NCBI GenBank assembly: GCA_033722075.1
Contig: JAWVZU010000055.1
Span: forward strand, 1 to 16,292
From: JAWVZU01 sp033722075
Lineage (GTDB): Bacteria > Pseudomonadota > Gammaproteobacteria > Xanthomonadales > SZUA-38
Reading direction: 5' to 3'
Length of the DNA stretch: 16,292 nucleotides
The stretch's first letter is position 1, and every line of letters starts with the position of its first letter. The notes beneath the pieces are model-generated. The model was not told the DNA's origin. It did not search any database and was given only the letters and a program-made list of their open reading frames with translations. Both the position numbers and the translations under genes were made by a program. This document shows positions 14,510-16,292 of the stretch, in pieces.

Positions 14510-16292
14510 TTAGAACCGATAGCGCAATCCGAGATTATAACGCGCGCCGTACTGGTTACCCCGCAGGAACTGCTCCGGGTAACGCGAGTAGATCCGCTGG
14601 GTTTCCTCGGTGATATTGAGCGCCTCGAAGAACACCGACAGCTCGTTGTTCACGTAGTAGGTCACGTTCAGGTCCAGCGGCGTGTACTTCTCGGTGAAGA
14701 CCGGCGCTCCGAACTGATCGAAGCCGGACAGGAACTCGTCGCGCCAGTTGTAGGCCAGGCGGGCCGAGATCAGCTCGTTCTCGAAGAACACGCTCAGGTT
14801 GGCGGAATCGCTCAGGCCCGGCAGGGCGAACTGCTGGTTGATCACGTCGCGATCCGCGTCCACGTCACCATTGACGACTGTGGCGTTGGCCTGGAGGCCC
14901 CAGCCCGTATCGCCAAACATGTGCTGGACCGCCATTTCAAAGCCCCAGAGATTGCCGACTTCGGCGTTCTCGGTGGTGGTCACCTGAAACACGGCCAGAG
15001 GGTCGCCCGGTTCAGCACGAACCGGCCCGAGCGTATCCCGCCCGAGTATCTCGTTGATCCGCGCAAACACCGCCTGGTCGTCGGCCTGGATGCCCTCTTC
15101 CATCAGCTGGGCGCGAGCCTGCTCGGCCAGCGCGCCGATGTAGGGATCCAGCAACCCTTCGAAGGTCCGTTCGACGGTGGTCGACACCAGGAAGTTGTCG
15201 ACCTTCTTACGGAAGTAGCCGATGGACGCATAGCTTCCCGGTCCGTAGTACCACTCAAGCGACAGATCGAAATTGTCCGACACGAACGGGAGCAGGTCAG
15301 GATTACCGGCACTGACCCGCCGGTTTCGGACGTTCGGATTGCCGATGAAGGTCCGGTTCGGGCTCAGGGCGCCGATGGGCGGACGGGAAATCGTCCGGCT
15401 ATAGGCAAAGCGGGCGACCACGTCTTCCATGACTTCGAGGTCGAGATTGACGCTCGGCAGCCAGAAGTCATTGTCGCCCTCGCCACGGCGCAGGGAGGGG
15501 TTGTCCGCGAACTCATAAGAGAATTCGTTGCCATTGACCCACACGATGGCCGTAGCCGGCACTTCCTGGCCGAAGGAGGTGGTTTCCGTATCCTCGTAGC
15601 GAAGTCCGAGGATGGCGTTGAACGGCATGCCGTTGAACATGTCCTGGAAAACCGCCTGAGTGTAGAAGGAGTTGATGTCCTCTTCCACCAGGGCGAGACC
15701 GGAATTACCCAGCGGTCCGGGCCAGAAGCGTCCGCGGTCGCCCGACGGATCCTGGAAGTCCGGACCCCAGAAATTCGTGTCCGGCCAGTAGCAGCAGGGG
15801 AAGTTGTCGGCGCCGACCGTCTCGAATCCATCAATGATGTAGCCAAGATCAGCCGTGTAGTACTCATCAAACGAGAAGCTGCCGCCGTTGCTGAATTCAT
15901 CCAGCAGGCCGCTGAAGCTCTCGAGCCTCCACTGGTCATCCGGCCAATGCTGAGCCGAGGTCAGCCAGAAGCCCGCCGGAAGCAGACCTGAGTAGGCATT
16001 CCGAGTATCGAACTCCTGTTTCTGGTGCTGGATGCCGAAGTCGATGCGGGCCAAGGCGCCGCTTTGCAGATTGGCCCAGCTGCCGCCGAGCTGGATCTGG
16101 TCGATGTCATTGTAGACATCCGTGTTGAAGGCCTGCCCGAACAGAGAACCGATATCCTGGGGCAGCAGCCCGTCCTGAGGACCCGCGTTGGGGCCAGTGC
16201 TGACGAACGAGACGTCGAAAGTGGGAATCCCGCTGCCCGGATAGAAGGCGGTCTGACGGTCGATGGTTGCAGTAAACGGTCCCGCCCCGGGC
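14510..16292 (-). CDS. TonB-dependent outer-membrane receptor (5' end beyond the window)
   Basis: The frame is open from the right edge to the stop at 14510, giving the C-terminal 593 residues. The N-terminal signal peptide and plug domain are outside. The visible part is a beta-barrel: many alternating aromatic strands, the segment VARFAYSRTISRPPIGALSP typical of TonB-dependent receptors, and a C-terminus NQYGARYNLGLRYRF ending in Phe, the outer-membrane assembly signal. The segment VFFEALNITEETQRIY is also characteristic of the Xanthomonas/Caulobacter-type receptors often linked to plant or algal carbohydrate uptake. An internal TTG at 16054 is not a real start because coding continues upstream. 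The receptor likely imports oligosaccharides using TonB energy. Its neighbours (GH16, SapC, halogenases) suggest a glucan oligomer, but the ligand is inferred. Confidence 0.93.
   Translation of the reverse strand, partial: PGAGPFTATIDRQTAFYPGSGIPTFDVSFVSTGPNAGPQDGLLPQDIGSLFGQAFNTDVYNDIDQIQLGGSWANLQSGALARIDFGIQHQKQEFDTRNAYSGLLPAGFWLTSAQHWPDDQWRLESFSGLLDEFSNGGSFSFDEYYTADLGYIIDGFETVGADNFPCCYWPDTNFWGPDFQDPSGDRGRFWPGPLGNSGLALVEEDINSFYTQAVFQDMFNGMPFNAILGLRYEDTETTSFGQEVPATAIVWVNGNEFSYEFADNPSLRRGEGDNDFWLPSVNLDLEVMEDVVARFAYSRTISRPPIGALSPNRTFIGNPNVRNRRVSAGNPDLLPFVSDNFDLSLEWYYGPGSYASIGYFRKKVDNFLVSTTVERTFEGLLDPYIGALAEQARAQLMEEGIQADDQAVFARINEILGRDTLGPVRAEPGDPLAVFQVTTTENAEVGNLWGFEMAVQHMFGDTGWGLQANATVVNGDVDADRDVINQQFALPGLSDSANLSVFFENELISARLAYNWRDEFLSGFDQFGAPVFTEKYTPLDLNVTYYVNNELSVFFEALNITEETQRIYSRYPEQFLRGNQYGARYNLGLRYRF

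Noticed and set aside
14921..15991. Open frame of 356 codons opposite the TonB-dependent receptor
   Set aside because: The minus strand encodes a clear beta-barrel ending in the Phe signature; the plus-strand product has no family features.

Overview
The window looks like chromosome from a GC-rich, free-living gammaproteobacterium. The best guess is the Lysobacterales (Xanthomonadales) and relatives such as Wenzhouxiangella. The pointers are a Xanthomonas/Caulobacter-type TonB-dependent receptor operon with flavin-dependent halogenases and a SapC protein, a secreted lysyl-endopeptidase-like protease, a GH16 enzyme with a Trp/Gly-rich C-terminal domain typical of secreted proteins in this group, and a TrmL very close to gammaproteobacterial homologues. 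This assignment is inference; there is no rRNA or other phylogenetic marker here. No tRNA, rRNA, CRISPR array, insertion sequence or phage gene was seen.

Left part (1-4000), all on the minus strand. Reading in the direction of transcription: a lipoprotein-like TRAP-transporter solute receptor (2881-3996); trmL, a tRNA 2'-O-methyltransferase whose TTG start overlaps the receptor stop (2423-2884); an unusual inverted array of 8-bp repeats; a YbfF-type alpha/beta hydrolase (1531-2328); and a secreted beta-propeller/FG-GAP protein that runs off the left edge (1-1403). The last gene has a start codon and an uninterrupted frame to the edge.

Middle part (4000-9560), on the plus strand. A transmembrane Hanks-type Ser/Thr kinase with an extracytoplasmic C-terminal domain (4098-6002) is divergent from the TRAP receptor gene. 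It is followed by a secreted trypsin-fold protease ending in a six-cysteine, knottin-like tail (6156-7862) and a strong intrinsic terminator. A gene-poor stretch of about 450 bp then leads to a secreted GH16 beta-glucanase (8318-9556). The GH16 promoter carries a LacI-type palindrome over its -35 region.

Right part (9584-16292), on the minus strand and convergent with GH16. A compact operon runs TonB-dependent receptor (partial, enters from the right edge) - hairpin terminator - flavin-dependent halogenase A - SapC-family protein - JmjC/cupin-type Fe(II)/2-oxoglutarate oxygenase - flavin-dependent halogenase B. The four genes after the hairpin are separated by only 33, 20 and 7 bp. The most interesting proposal is that this operon and the GH16 gene form one beta-glucan (laminarin-like) acquisition locus: GH16 cuts the polymer, the receptor imports oligomers across the outer membrane, and the two halogenases, the oxygenase and SapC carry out an unexplained oxidative or halogenating step tied to that uptake. 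The gene content is seen directly; the shared function is inference.
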